Part shown: in pieces, positions 35,175 through 47,346 of the stretch
How the letters are laid out: each line of letters starts with the position of its first letter
How positions within the stretch are numbered: the first letter of the stretch is position 1
Assembly: GCA_030848705.1 (NCBI GenBank)
Contig: CM061245.1
Location: 66,614,006-66,678,005, forward strand
Reading direction: 5' to 3'
Source of the DNA: Heracleum sosnowskyi
Taxonomy: Eukaryota > Streptophyta > Magnoliopsida > Apiales > Apiaceae
Length of the DNA stretch: 64,000 nt
Notes under the pieces: model-generated
Databases searched by the model: none
Told to the model about the DNA's origin: nothing
Seen by the model: only the letters and a program-made list of their open reading frames with translations
Translations under genes and position numbers: made by a program

Positions 35175-38100
35175 ATGGCACCCAAATCTAAAGCAGCGTC
35201 TTCTTCAAACCCTTTAACCATACCCAAAGAGACGAACCTTCTCACTATCCCCTCTGAGGCTGAAGCAAACCCCGATACAAGTGTTTTGTACGGTTCTTAA
35301 ACACATCCTACATTCGCCAAGCTTTAACTATGAACCCCAATATGTACGTTGATGTATTGGAAGGATTCTGGAGAACAGCTTTGGTATCAACACTGGCTAG
35401 GGAGGATGGGACTTCATTTCAGGAAATCAACTGCACAATTGGGGGCAAGCACTTGCAATTGGGAGAGACAGAAATCAATGAAGCTTTGGGGTTCAAGGTT
35501 GAAGGTCATGATGCTGAAGCCACTGATAAGAAAATGGTGGACTTCATGACCCTAATTCAGTACGCTGATGAGATAGACATGGCTAAGCTTAACAAGAAGC
35601 ATGTCAGAAGGGAGTGGTCATTTCTGTTTGACACACTCCAGAAGGTGTTCCTATGAAGGAAGACAGGATGGGACCACATTAGTCACATTGTTGTGAAGCT
35701 AGCCTACTCCTTAGCTCATAATCAGGAGATCAATGTAGGAGCCATTATCCTCAAGGAATTGGCTGAGAGGCTAGGCAGAACTATTCATGGAAGAGGTAAT
35801 GAGATCTTTTATCCTCGTTTTCTTCAGTGCATTTTAAATTATCTTGATAATAATGTGCATGAATTAGATGGTATAGATCAAACAAAATTGGCTTATTTCA
35901 AGTGGATGTGATTCTGAGTGTGACTAAGCATATGCAAGACACATTCACATCCTATCCACTTGATAAGCCCATATATCATGAACTTTCCTGGAAAGGGAAG
36001 GCTAAGACTGAAGGAGCTTCAAAGTCTAACCCAAGCCTTCCTATCCCATCCAATAACCCTCCTGCAAACACTACTTTAGAAATTAGGGAGCCAAGTGCAC
36101 CAGTCTCTCAAAAGGCTGGTGTTACTAAAAAGAAGACCAAGAAGAGAACCCTTGCTATAATTGATGAGACTGTAGATTTAGGAAGTGAGGAACCTGAGTC
36201 ACAGCTCACTAGACAAAAGAAGAAATCCAAAACTCTAGCTACCACTGAATCCTCCCAACAAGATTTAGATGTGCAAACATGGGTACACCTATTACTGTCA
36301 ATGTCCTCTCAACAGGGCATTGGTATTGAAAAGAGTAGTCTTCCCACTACAACCTGTATAGAGTCAGCACAGGGTCAAGAACTCACTCTTGACTCGGGTG
36401 GAAATAAGGGTGATCATTCACTGAGTGGAGAGCACATCAATGTTGAAACTCCTCCTATCTCTCAGGGGGAGTTTCCAAAATCAAGTCTAAACCCCTCTTC
36501 TCTTCCAGATTCTACATCTAAAATTTCTTCATTACAGGAAAGTCATTCTCATGACAATTCTGCTCTTGATCATTCACAATTTGAATCTGTGATTGAGCCC
36601 ACTTCAAGTGACATGGTGCTTGACACTGTGCTCACCACCCAGGACCCTCATTCAGTTGGTCAGGAAATGCACGCTGGGGCATATTCTAATGACACCAACA
36701 AAAACACAGAGGATTCACCAGTCTTTACTGGAGACTCTGTGCCAACCTCTCCAATCCTTAGGGATTTAGACTTGCCTTCACAGGCACATGGAGATGATGA
36801 TGTAACACATCCCATTTCAATGGAGACAGCATCAGACTCCACAGTCATTCCAAGACTGGAGGAAACTCAGATCTCTATCCCCTATGAGGTGCCTAGCACT
36901 AGCTCTTACTTGGCTCAGGCCACCTTGTCAGAATGGCTGAAGCCTGTGCAACATGACATGCCTTCAGGATCATCATTTGTGCCATCACAATTGATGGAAG
37001 AAGAACTCCAAAATCTTCATGTGGCACAGATTGATGAGATCTCTAAAATAGCTCAACATCTCCTAACAGCAAATCTTCCAAATTCAGACTATGAAGCCAT
37101 TCTTCTGTGTCACAAGGAGGATGTTGAGACTCAACAGGAAAAGATTATAGATGAGGCCCAACATGATGGAAATATTGATGCCTGGTTGGATGCCAAGAGA
37201 TCTGTCAAGCTGAAGGATGCACTAGCTTTTCTCAAGGAGGACTACTTAACTTCTCTGGGGTCTAATGCTAAAGGTCTCTCTCCTGCAGAAATCTATGATG
37301 TTGTGAATGAAGTGTACAAGAGTCAGCTAAAGGCTATGCATTTCCTTGGGAAAGGTCTCCAGTCAGAAATATCCACAATCAAAGAAGAGACAGATCATTC
37401 TATGGCACAACTCAGGAACTGTTATCTCTCTGACTTTCCCAAGGTGGATGGCATCCTGAAGGAGGTGCAGAAAACTTCTACACATGTCACAAGGATGGAT
37501 CTCACACTAGCCTTGGTTTCAGATAATATGAAGAAGCTCTCTTCCAAGCTAGAAAACCAAGTGCAAGCCAACATCAACTCCAACTCCATGCTCACTGTCA
37601 TGTGGAAGAATCAGTATGGAAACAAGCTTGTGGATGAAGTTCCCATTTCTGACATCTCTAAATTTGACTTCTCAAGGATCAAGGATCAATCTCTAAATTC
37701 ATTCAAATCTCAAGAACTCTTCTCAAAGGTGGATGGCTTGGAAAGGGAAGTAGCTGAACTCAAATCTGAAAACAAAGTGCTCTCTCACTCTTTGGAAAAG
37801 CTCAATGCTAAGTTGGATGACCAAAGCAATGCCACTTCTAATATCTTGCTAGTCCAACATCAAATAATGACAACTCTGCTAAGAAGTATGAACCTTCCTG
37901 TTCCTGGAGAAGCTCAAGATATCTTGTCTGATCCCAAGCCTAAGGGGGAGAAAGGAAAGGAGGTCATTGTGGAAAAGAAAGGGGGAGTACCAGCCAAGCA
38001 ACAGAAGCTAAAGGGCAAGGGCACTGAAGAAACTCTAAAACCAATCACTCTCCCCTCTGTGGATGTCATAAATCAACAAGGTCAAAGAAGCACAATTACA

Positions 38101-39978
38101 ACCACCTACTATCCCTCTACAATGCCAATGGATATCTCAGCTCCTCAAATCACAACAAGTGCCAAACCAATCAAAGTAAATATTGTCACTGAGGCCAAGC
38201 TACAGGAAGTTGCCAATTCAAACATCTATCATGATGTGGCCTTTCTGAAGTTTCTGAAAGCCATCAACATCAGTGTTCAAGGAGATACTCAGATCTACGG
38301 AGAAAAGCTCAAGGAAAATGTCAAGTATTTTACTGTGGCAGTCAGGAAAATCAAGGATGCTCATCTAAGAGAAATTATCATGGTATCCAAGGAAAATTGC
38401 TTATGGCACTTATCCTTTGAAACTCTAAAGAAGCTGAGGTTTACTGAGTTGAACACACTTCTGGAATTGATTGAGAAGGATGGGGAGAACAACAAGAGGC
38501 TGTATGATGACTTAAAGAAAGACCAATTTCAAAGATTTCCTGAAGTTATCTCTAACCCAAGGACAATACTCTTTCAAAGTCTGAGCAAAGCAAACAGTAT
38601 TGATCAACTGGTGATTCCTGCCCACTTGACAATGAAGAACAATCTCAAAATAAATCAAGTGTTGCAAATGCTGAGAGCAAAGAGAGGAATCAGGACTGCA
38701 GAAGAGCCAGAAACAATCCAAACTCTCCAATCATTCCTAATTCATGGCAGAATTCCTGAGTCACTTAAAGAAAGGAGAGATAAGAAGGATGATGAAGAGG
38801 ATGATGAAGAAAAGATCTACAGAAGGAGAAGTCAATCAAGGAGTAATAAGGATGGGGCAACTGAGAGCAGCAAGGGCAAAACCTCAAAGAAATCCAAAGA
38901 TGCTGGAGATGACAAGAAAGACTCTCAGGGAAAGAAAGAGACAGTAAAGAAGAGAAGTGGAAATCAGCAAGTCAAGGATATTGCTAGCAGTACCTTAACC
39001 ACAACACAAGACTCTAAGTCTAGGGTGGGTATTGTTAGTAATGATCCTCCAAAATCAATATCCATAACTTCTTAAACTGATTTGCCACTGGAGATAGGTA
39101 AATCCACCACAACAAAGTCAAGAAGACACTTCCACAAAGTCACAGCTAGTGGAGTGTTACAGTGGATGAAGGGAAAAGGATTGAAGCTACTTCCAAATGA
39201 TGTAGCACTGAAGACAAAATCTCCTTGTTCCAGAAAACTACCTCAAGTGAAGCACATGAAGATCAAGAGTGTAGCCAAAAGAACAAGGATAACAAAGAAG
39301 AATGGGGTGATCACTAATGTAGTTGGGATCAAAGTACTTCCTCTGGATGAAGACTATGATGAAGATGCCCTAGCATTTCTGAGAGCTCAAAGAATCTTTG
39401 AAGTCAAAGTGAAGCAAAATCATCTAGAGATCAAATACACTGATGGAAGAGAAAGAGAAATGAAGCAAGGGGGCTGGCAATACTTTTCACAATATGAGCT
39501 TGAAAGAATAAATGTACTGCTGAACTTTGAAGAAAAGGAGGAGAGATTGTGGAAGATTGAGATTGCCAGGTTCTTGAAGATGCACTCTGATTATCAGGAG
39601 AATTTAAGGAAGCTAAATGAAGAGAAGACCATTCAGAAAGAGAAAGAGATGGCTGAGATGGAAGAGAGGGCTAAAGAGTTGAGAAAGAAAGGGCTGTGCA
39701 AAGTGAAACAAAATCCTTATGTTGTGGAATACAAAAATAAAAATGGAGGAAAAAGCAAGATAAGGATGGATTTTTTAGATTCCTATGTGGAAAGTACTCT
39801 TAAAGCTGTAATTGAAGATCTAGAAGACTCGCCTCTCATTGAAGAACTAATTGCAAGGGATGAACTTCAAGCAGCCATTTCAGATATGAAGAGAAAGGAA
39901 GAAGTGAGAAAGAAGAAAGTTTATGATGACTATCTTGAGAAGCAAATGGAAACTGAAGCTGTTGAGCAACAAAGATAA
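35175..39978 (+). pseudogene. Sir1 extra ORF behind pol, about 1,600 codons, broken
   Basis: The region starts at the ATG at 35175 (MAPKSKAASSSNP). It stops at 35298, shifts frame by 35330, has a TGA at 35654-35656, shifts again near 35905, then runs open to TAA at 39073-39075 and on in the same frame to 39978. The N-terminal domain has FWRTALVSTLAREDG and RLGRTIHGRG...FYPRFLQCILNYL, a pattern common in plant elements of this group. A long Ser/Thr/Pro-rich acidic middle follows, then helical and coiled-coil stretches (about 37100-37900) and a Lys/Glu-rich C-terminus. SIRE elements are known for an 'envelope-like' ORF here, but I see no signal peptide or membrane segment. Its length exceeds that of pol. 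Function unknown. Confidence 0.75.
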
Positions 39979-40118
39979 TCTGTAAGCTTTCACTTTCAGT
40001 ATGTAATCAAATTTCTGTTCATAATGTTCATCTATTGTTCTCTCTGATATTTAATCCCTTTTATGTAAGTTAGGCTTGTTATCAGACATGAAATTGTGCC
40101 TAAGTTTCTTACTCACAA

Positions 40119-40130
40119 TTTGGGGGAAAT
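40119..40130 (+). other. Sir1 polypurine tract
   Basis: TTTGGGGGAAAT directly before the 3' LTR (TGTTAGG at 40131) is the expected plus-strand primer. Confidence 0.9.
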
Positions 40131-41414
40131 TGTTAGGCTCAAGACATGTCTGAATACCACTATTAACAAGCCTACTCTTTGTGACTATGTCACTCTACAT
40201 GACCTAGTGAATTCTTTCACAGGGATATAGTATAGGTCTCTATTGTACTTGTCTTGTTTTCATGTACTTAGCTTTATCTTGTATGCTCAAAGTTATAATG
40301 AGCTTAGTAAGCTTCTTGCAATCTAGAATGTACATAGGCCATGGAATAATTATCCTGGTAGAAGTTCAGAAATGTTCATGCAGCAGGATAGAGATGAATA
40401 AGGCCCTAAAGAAATAAGTTACAGAAATTTTTCTAAGTCCCTATACCGTGAAGTCAAAATAAAGCTATGTCGTGAAGTCTAAAATATCCATGTCGTGAAG
40501 TACTGAGATCGCATAGTCCTAAATGAACTATGTCGTGAAGTCTTCATTACTCATATCATGAAGTGTTGATACCGCAAAGTCAAAATGTACTGGATCGTGA
40601 AGTCCTCAAAAGGCCTAGATGGCGAAGTCCTCAAAAGGCCTAGATCGTGAAGTCCTCAAAAGGCCTAGATCACGAAGTCCTCAAAAAGCCTAGTTCGTGA
40701 AGTCCTCAAAAAGGCTATGTCGCAAAGTCTTCAAAGGCTATGTCGCGAAGTCTTCAAAGGATAGATCGTGAAGTCAGGGAAATGCTAGAGTTCACGATAT
40801 CAACACTTAGCCGTTCATAACAAGACAAATCAAGGTACAGAACCAAAATTCAAAGGAGACAAATACTGAAGCATCTGTTCTGGTAAGGTGGTCCAAAGAA
40901 CAGATGGCAAATCTACAGCTAAACTTGGAGAGAAAGACAAGAGACAAACATCTACAGAAACGGGAAAGACTCCGAAAAGCAAGTGGTCCTTCCTGACACA
41001 GTTAACTTCTTATGGCAGGACAAGTTGGACTTACAGTGAGGGGTAACTGTGTAAATAGGTGTGTGCACTAGTTTGTATAGGTTATATATATATTGCACAC
41101 CCTATTGTTAGCTGTAAGCGAGTAGTACACAAAAAGATTCAAGAACTCCTTTCTCTGTAAGCAAAGCAAGAAAACATTGTTCTTGTTTAGAAGCCAGAAT
41201 TTCACTTGTGAAATTTTGGAAGCTGTAGTATTTAATTTACTTAATACAAAGTATATTAAAGTGATTGTGTGTGTGTTCTGTTTATTTTTATTCCGCATTC
41301 TACACTACATAATCTCTCACAACTTATTTAGTTTTCAAGAATCGAAAAATACCAAAACTGTCCATTCACCCTCCCCCCCTCTGTCTAGTTTCTAAGTCGT
41401 ATTCATTCCTAACA
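40131..41414 (+). repeat. Sir1 3' LTR (1284 bp), uninterrupted
   Basis: The complete LTR, used as reference for the split 5' copy. It differs from that copy at a few percent of positions and by one extra 25 bp unit in the word array. Confidence 0.92.
40445..40802 (+). repeat. TCGTGAAGTC word array in the Sir1 LTR
   Basis: About fourteen copies of (A/G)TCGTGAAGTC or variants (TCGCGAAGTC, CCGTGAAGTC, CGCAAAGTC), spaced 20-45 bp; those near 40595-40720 fall in regular 25 bp units with AAAAGGCCTAGA. One inverted copy, TTCACGATATC, closes the array at about 40791. It lies upstream of the TATA box, in U3. Confidence 0.85.
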
Positions 41415-41419
41415 ACACA

Positions 41420-42702
41420 TAATACAGAGCAACGAATAGTTACCTACCTCGATACCGATGTCGCACCCTGAAAATAAAATCACAACAAATCCTTAATATT
41501 AATTTATAATCTATTAGCAGTCAAATAAAGCAAACAAGCTCACAACTCAATTGAACTCATGCGGTGTTTACATATAATTTACTCAAAGAAGATTCCAAAC
41601 ATCAAACATCAAAATATCCTGCAAAATAGACTATTGTTAACAAAATCAATCCTGACTAGTTCTGAAAATTGGCAATTTACTCTATGAAAATGATTTTATC
41701 TGAAAAAGTACAAAACACGAAATATGTATACGATTCCAATACCTTACCATAACGATAAGGCTCGTTAAAAACGGACAAGTAACGAATTCGGAACATAGAC
41801 ATTTGTGGACTGCAGAACAGAATCAGTCCCTGATTTCTTTAGTGTTATGCTATTTACGACATCCAAATCACAGAATATAGTAGCAGAGTGTAAACAAGAA
41901 ACACAGAACACGAAAATACCTTTCAATGTTGATATTACTCATTGAATTAGCATAAAAACTCAATTTATTACGAATTTTCAAAGTTAGTGACTCGGTTTTG
42001 AAAACACCCTGGCAGGTTACCAAAATAGCAGAAAACACACTCTTACACGCAGAATTTCAGAAATGTTAAAGAACAAAAGTTATGGGAAATTCAAATATCT
42101 TTCCGGGGACACCAAGATCACCAACATACGATAAACAATGAAATTTATACAGATTTTACAAGAACTCAGCATTTGTAGATGACCAAATATGACAATCTAT
42201 TGAAATCAAAACATTACCACATCAAAACTCAAGAAAACTACGAAGAACCTTAACATAATCAAAATCAATCAAATACTATAATTCGACTTTGTTAATTAAA
42301 GAATCTTTACCCCTTGTTCTTGAACTTGTTACGACTCCCTTCTTCTCTCGTGTTCTTTTTCTTCCTTTTCTTCTTCTCTTTCTTTTTCTCTCTCTCTCAG
42401 CCTCTCTCTCTCTTCTCTCTTACCGTTCCTTTTTTTTACACGACTGTTTGCTAGGGCTAGGGTTTTATCTTTTTTTTCACACGCTTGCATCTAGCTATGT
42501 ATTGGTCCATTTAATTAACTTGGGTCAACCAAAATCAATCAATTAAACTAAAGCCCAACTAAATTAAATTAGTACGGCCCGTTAATCCAATTTTATTCTA
42601 AAGTCAAATTATATAATTATTTTAAATTTTAATCCACTTCTAATTCTAATTTCTAGCAAATTAAAATCTATTAAAATTATAAGAAAAATCAGGGATATTA
42701 CA
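41420..42702 (-). repeat. dTek 3' LTR, right segment
   Basis: It continues the dTek LTR after the ACACA duplication of Sir1 and ends GGATATTACA at 42702. It includes a CT-rich stretch (about 42340-42430) that makes meaningless hydrophobic ORFs. Confidence 0.9.
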
Positions 42703-42881
42703 TACTATCATCCTTAAAAAGAATTTGGTCCCCAAATTCACAACAATCCTATCACATGACACGTCTACCCACTAATCTCCTACAAGTCAAACTTAAAATA
42801 TCGTCCACAAGATCGCACCTTAGAGAATGTATTAGTCCCATACCTAACACACTCCAAAGGACAACCTGCTCTAATACCAAC
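42703..42881 (-). other. Entire dTek interior: primer site, hairpin, polypurine tract
   Basis: Only 179 bp separate the LTRs. At 42868-42879 the plus strand reads GCTCTAATACCA, a tRNA-iMet primer site with one mismatch, two bases from the 5' LTR. At the other end, GAATTTGG (42721-42728) and CCAAATTC (42732-42739) form a perfect 8 bp hairpin next to a purine-rich tract (minus strand TTTTTAAGGATGATAGTA). Nothing codes for protein. These are about the minimum signals needed for reverse transcription. Confidence 0.85.
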
Positions 42882-45588
42882 TGTAACAGCCCGAACTTTT
42901 CGGACTATTAATCTAAATACGAAACTTAAATAAAAATAGATTCCTTATTCGATAAATTCAATATTCCACAAAAGTCAACCCGACGGTCAAACTCAATAAT
43001 TTAAAAACATAAATTCAGAGATGCGGCTCTATAAATCCAACAATCAATGTCTAATAATTCTTTGAAATTATTCTAACAATACGATAATTATTTTCCAATA
43101 AATGCATCTAAATCACGTAGCACGAAATCCACACAGTTCACATCCTTATAAGCTTCCAAGTCACAACCTGAAATATATTAAAACAATGAGCTGCAAAGCC
43201 CAGCAAGTAACTATCACCCAACGGCTCAAAGTAATATTTAAAACAAAATTTCTTAACTTTAAATCGATAAAAGAATCAAACAACAAAATCACATTTAATT
43301 CCCACAGTTCTAAATTACGGTCACACTATGCCAGTGACACGGTTTCTATAGTTCGATGATTCGATGGGGCCAGTTTACGTCCCTCGTTAAGTCTTAGGCC
43401 CCATTTGTTTACAACTGAACACCTCTAAGTGAACACTTATCTGACCGATTCTAACAATCAGGTCATTTGTTTATAGTCTTTCTTATTTTGAATGATTCAT
43501 ATTCTACTAAACCATTCATGTGAAATTTTGTAACTGAATCATTCAAATAACAGTGCATGCACGTTGGTATCCTCTTTGTCTCTCCATTTTATTTCAATTT
43601 TTATATTACTTTACTATATACATGCATTTTGTCACTTTTCTTATCCAATTATTCTTTACATTATTATCTATAATCGATTAATTTTGCAACATAATAGACT
43701 AATCTTATCTCAGATAATATTTCCTAGACTTCAAACATCCATTACACGTATATATTTATATTTTAATTATCTAAAAAGCATTTTTATCTACATTAACATA
43801 AAATGTATATTTTAGAAATTAAATTTTCTTTAAATTTATTCATTGATATTGTGCACACATGATGGTAATAATGTAATATTTAGAATTCTGAACTTTGCAA
43901 TTTTTGAAACGTTATTTTTTGCATCATTATCACCAAATTTTATCATTCAGAAACGATAAGAAGTTACATGTCAAACAATATTATTAGTTCAACATCCAGA
44001 TTTGGAATGTAATCAGATTATTCAGAAATTTTAATCATTCAAATATAAATGATTCAGATTTGCCAAATGACCCCTTACTCAACAAGGTATCTATGTGTTC
44101 CGGAACGTGCGTAAACTAGTTCTATGATTCGATATGTCACACTATCCAGTGACCGGATTCTATGATTCGATACGCAACTAAAACTGGGGAATCAAAACAA
44201 AGTCTTTTCTAAATTCTGTTTTCGATATCACAATTTTCATATTCAAATCAATCAGATAATAGAGAACGTGTAATCAAACAATATAAAATATGTTACACAT
44301 AATACAGAGCAACGAATATTTACTTACCTCGATACCGATGTCGTACCCTGAAAATAAAATCACAACAAATCCTTAATATTAAGTTATAATCTATTAGCAG
44401 TCAAATAAAGCAAACAAGCTCACAACTCAGTTGAACTCATGCGGTGTTTACATATAATTTACTCAAAGAAGATTCCAAACATCAAACATCAAAATATCCT
44501 GCAAAATAGACTATTGTTAACAAAATCAATCCTGGCCAGTTTTGAAAATTGGCAATTTACTCTATGAAAATGATTTTATCTGAAAAAGTACAAAACACGA
44601 AAAATGTAGATGATTCCGATACCTTACCATAACGATAAGGCTCGTTAAAAACGGACAAGTAACGAATTCGGAACATAGACATTTGTGGACTGCATAACAT
44701 AATCAATCCCTGATTTCTTTAGTGTTATGCTATTTACGACATCCAAATCATAGAATATAGCAGAAGAGTATAAACAAGAAACACAGAACACGGAAATACC
44801 TTTCAATATTGATATTACTCATTGAATTAGCATAAAAACTCAATTTATTACGAATTTTCAAAGTTAGTGACTCGGTTTTGAAAACACCCTGGCAGGTTAC
44901 CAAAATAGCAGAAAACACACTCTTACACGCAGATTTCAGAAAGGTTAAAGAACAAAAGTTATAGGAAATTCAAATAACTTTCCAGGGACACCAAGATCAC
45001 CATCATACGATAAACAATTAATTTTATACAGATTTTACAAGAACTCAGCATTTGTAGATGACCAAATATGACAATCTATTGAAATCAAAACATTACCACA
45101 TCAAAACTCAAGAAAACTACGAAGAACCTTAACATAATCAAAATCAATCAAATACTATAATTCGATTTTGTTAATTAAAGAATCTTTACCCCTTGTTCTT
45201 GAACTTGTTACGACTCCCTTCTTCTCTCGTGTTCTTTTTCTTCATTTTCTTCTTCTCTTTCTTTTTCTCTCTCTCTCAGCATCTCTCTCTCTTCTCTCTT
45301 CTCTCTTACCGTTCCTTTTTTTTACACAACTGTTTGCTAGGGCTAGGGTTTTATCTTTTTTTCCACACGCTTTCATCTAGCTATGTATTGGTCCATTTAA
45401 TTAACTTGGGTCAACCAAAATCATTCTATTAAACTAAAGCCCAACTAAATTAAATTAGTACGGCCCGTTAATCCAATTTTATTCTACAGTCAAATTATAT
45501 AATTATTTTAAATTTTAATCCACTTCTAATTCTAATTTCTAGAAAATTAAAATCTATTAAAATTATAAGTAAAATCAGGGATATTACA
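42882..45588 (-). repeat. dTek 5' LTR, with MITE insertion
   Basis: TG...CA repeat of 2707 bp, about 2.03 kb without the MITE and its TTA duplication. It matches the split copy throughout and ends directly at the right TCAAG duplication. Confidence 0.9.
43397..44074. mobile_element. Tourist-like (PIF/Harbinger) MITE, 678 bp
   Basis: It starts GGCCCCATTTGTTT and ends GCCAAATGACCCC, imperfect terminal inverted repeats of the Harbinger type. TTA is duplicated at 43394-43396 and 44075-44077. The other dTek LTR has the empty site (GTCTTACTCAAC near 17759), which proves insertion. It has no transposase ORF, so it is non-autonomous. The longest ORF inside (43564-43815) is AT-rich noise. Confidence 0.88.
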
Positions 45589-45593
45589 TCAAG

Positions 45594-45942
45594 CCGATAC
45601 ACATTCGACCTACAGTAATGTAATTTTAGCATTGTCATACAAATCCTACAAATCGATCACCATTCAGAAGTCTTAATAATTGATCGTCATCATCGTATGA
45701 ACGTGAATAACATGGAATCAATGCATATAATCAACCAACAAAAGATATGTTATAAAGAATAAAGAGACAAAATCTTCAATATTTTACTATTGGAGAGTAG
45801 AATCAAATATGCATCTTTTGACAGTAATATGAAAATTAAATTGATAAAATATTTTTTTCTTTACCACTAGTTTCCTGTTCTGCCTAATTTGGGATTTTTT
45901 TTCATCGTTACTTGTTAATCCCAAACAATGTAATCACATGAT
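45594..45942. other. Unassigned stretch between dTek and Sir2
   Basis: About 350 bp of AT-rich sequence without coding pattern or element ends. ATGAT (45938-45942) is the expected left target duplication of Sir2, whose right end is outside the window. Confidence 0.55.
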
Positions 45943-45951
45943 TGTAGAAGA

Positions 45952-45967
45952 GGGGGGGGGGGGGGGG
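45952..45967 (+). repeat. G16 homopolymer at the Sir2 LTR end
   Basis: Sixteen consecutive G where the sister Sir3 LTR has six. The exact length may be affected by sequencing error. Confidence 0.7.
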
Positions 45968-46528
45968 TTGAATACAATCCTTTAAAATTAACATTTTTTT
46001 TGCAAACAAAGAACTCAGGAACATAAATTAAACTTTGCAGAAAATAAACACAAGAATTAAAAATTCAGGTGGATTGATTGTTCCACCTGAGAGATTTTTA
46101 TTTGAAGAAATCTCTGTGATGTTTTTGAACAAAACACACCATTGCACTTACAATGTTTTTGCTTCAGCAATTTACAACAGAATATTGCTTAAGCTTTTAA
46201 AAAATTGAAAACTGATTTATTACTTACAAAAACATTGCTACACTTGGTTATATACTCCAAGTTTACAAGCATAATTGAACTACTTCAACTATTCAGTAGA
46301 TAAAGTTCAAAGGCTTGTTTTTCCACTCTAAGTCCAATGGTCCTTGTGATGGTTTGCCTTTTAGCTGATTGTCCTTGTAGAATCATCTCTATTGACTAGA
46401 TGGAAATATAATGTTTCCTTTTTCTTCAGAGTTTCCCAAATTGTTGGTTTCCATGCTCTTTTTGTTCCATCAACTCATGTGATCTGTCAGGACTGTCCCT
46501 ATCACATTGTCAATTGCTAATTATTGGC

Positions 46529-46872
46529 ATTGTATCTGTTGAGGTTGATTTGTGCAACATCCGTTGATAGTTTATCACTCATCCGTTGAAGTAGTCTTGA
46601 CTGTATCCGTTGATGAGTAAAAGCACATCCATTGAAGGCCGAATCTTATCAGTTGATGACATCTTCACTTATGCAAAATTACAAGGCATAGACTATTTAC
46701 AATTAACCTCCCTATTTTGCATATCCATTGAAAGTCAACATGACTTTTTGAAACCTAATAGCTATACTATCAACTGCTATTTTAGAACAATAAAGAATGT
46801 TACATGGAGTCTTATCCGTTGATAAGCTACCTGTCAACGGATACGCAATACTCATGTTATCCGTTGACAACT
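46529..46872 (-). repeat. ATCCGTTGAT word array in the Sir2 LTR
   Basis: About ten copies of (T/C)ATCCGTTGA(T/A)(A/G) or one-base variants, near 46531, 46559, 46580, 46603, 46626, 46647, 46721, 46812 and 46858, plus one inverted copy, TGTCAACGGATA, near 46831. It is upstream of the TATA-like site in the element sense, so in U3. Confidence 0.8.
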
Positions 46873-47346
46873 ACATTTACTTATACAAATTTTACTGAGT
46901 AGTTTTGTTTATCATCAAGAAACAACATAATTCCTAACAATCTTCACCAATTTATGCCTGGTTGAAAATCAGACATAAATTCAAGGTTTGATGATAACAA
47001 AACACCCTTTAAGAATTTACAAAAACAAATGCAAAAGATGTATTAAGCTTCAATTGTACAAGTAAACATAAAGAGAGTTGAAGTAAACTTTACAGAGAGT
47101 TGTGCTCCTCTAGCTTGAGCAAATCTATTTCTGTTTCTTCTCTCTGGTTAGGCAATACCCTCTTTTTTCCCTGTCTTGCATAGTTGGCTTCAATTTACTG
47201 CTCAAGGTGTCTGTAGAAGTTTTCTTCTTCAACTATTTTAGGGTTCAGCTTAGATTGCAACCATCTAAGGTATTTAGTACTAGCCTTAGACAATTGGTCC
47301 TCCAATCTGAAAAACCTTCTACAACCATCTTCATCCCTGAATTCCA

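Larger units (their letters stand above)
17988..41414 (+). mobile_element. Sir1: SIRE-type Ty1/copia element with a very long extra ORF
   Basis: A plus-strand element bounded by TGTTAGGCTC at 17988 and CCTAACA at 41414. It is flanked by ACACA duplications (17983-17987 and 41415-41419) that interrupt the dTek LTR. The order is LTR, iMet primer site, gag, protease-integrase-RT-RNase H, a spacer with a repeated word, an extra reading region of about 4.8 kb, polypurine tract, LTR. That order, with a large ORF behind pol, is typical of the SIRE/Maximus group. The 5' LTR was later split by Cop1. Gag and pol together carry four in-frame stops and a fifth near the RNase H end; the extra ORF is broken by stops and frame changes. 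Confidence 0.92.
17250..45588 (-). mobile_element. dTek: Tekay-derived element with a 179 bp interior, split by later insertions
   Basis: Two LTRs, TGTAACAGCCCG... to ...GGATATTACA, lie at 17250-42702 (interrupted) and 42882-45588. TCAAG at 17245-17249 repeats at 45589-45593, so the element inserted as a unit. With the insertions removed each LTR is about 2.02 kb, and the interior (42703-42881) is only 179 bp: a primer-binding site, a hairpin, a polypurine tract and no coding sequence. The LTR and the region by the polypurine tract resemble Tek1, so it is best read as a gutted Tekay element moved by proteins from another copy. Its LTR size is far above that of classical TRIMs, and its interior is far below that of LARDs. 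Confidence 0.88.
45943..46939 (-). repeat. Sir2 3' LTR (997 bp)
   Basis: On the minus strand it starts TGTTAGGAATTATG at 46939, after a weak polypurine tract (ATTGGTGAAGAT, 46951-46940), and ends ...TACA at 45943. A TATA-like GTATATAACC (minus) lies at 46247-46256. Only one LTR is in view, so the borders rest on TG/CA ends and the polypurine tract. Confidence 0.78.

Noticed and set aside
35175..39978. Calling the extra ORFs an envelope gene
   Set aside because: I see no signal peptide, membrane segment or fusion-like region in Sir1, Sir2 or Sir3, so only 'extra ORF' is supported.
40445..40802. Regular short repeats that could be taken for a CRISPR array
   Set aside because: Repeats are short and degenerate, spacers are themselves repeated, and the array sits in a plant LTR.
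42289..42546. Hydrophobic ORFs in the dTek LTRs (also 45168-45432)
   Set aside because: They are translations of a CT-rich low-complexity stretch; the two copies already differ in frame.
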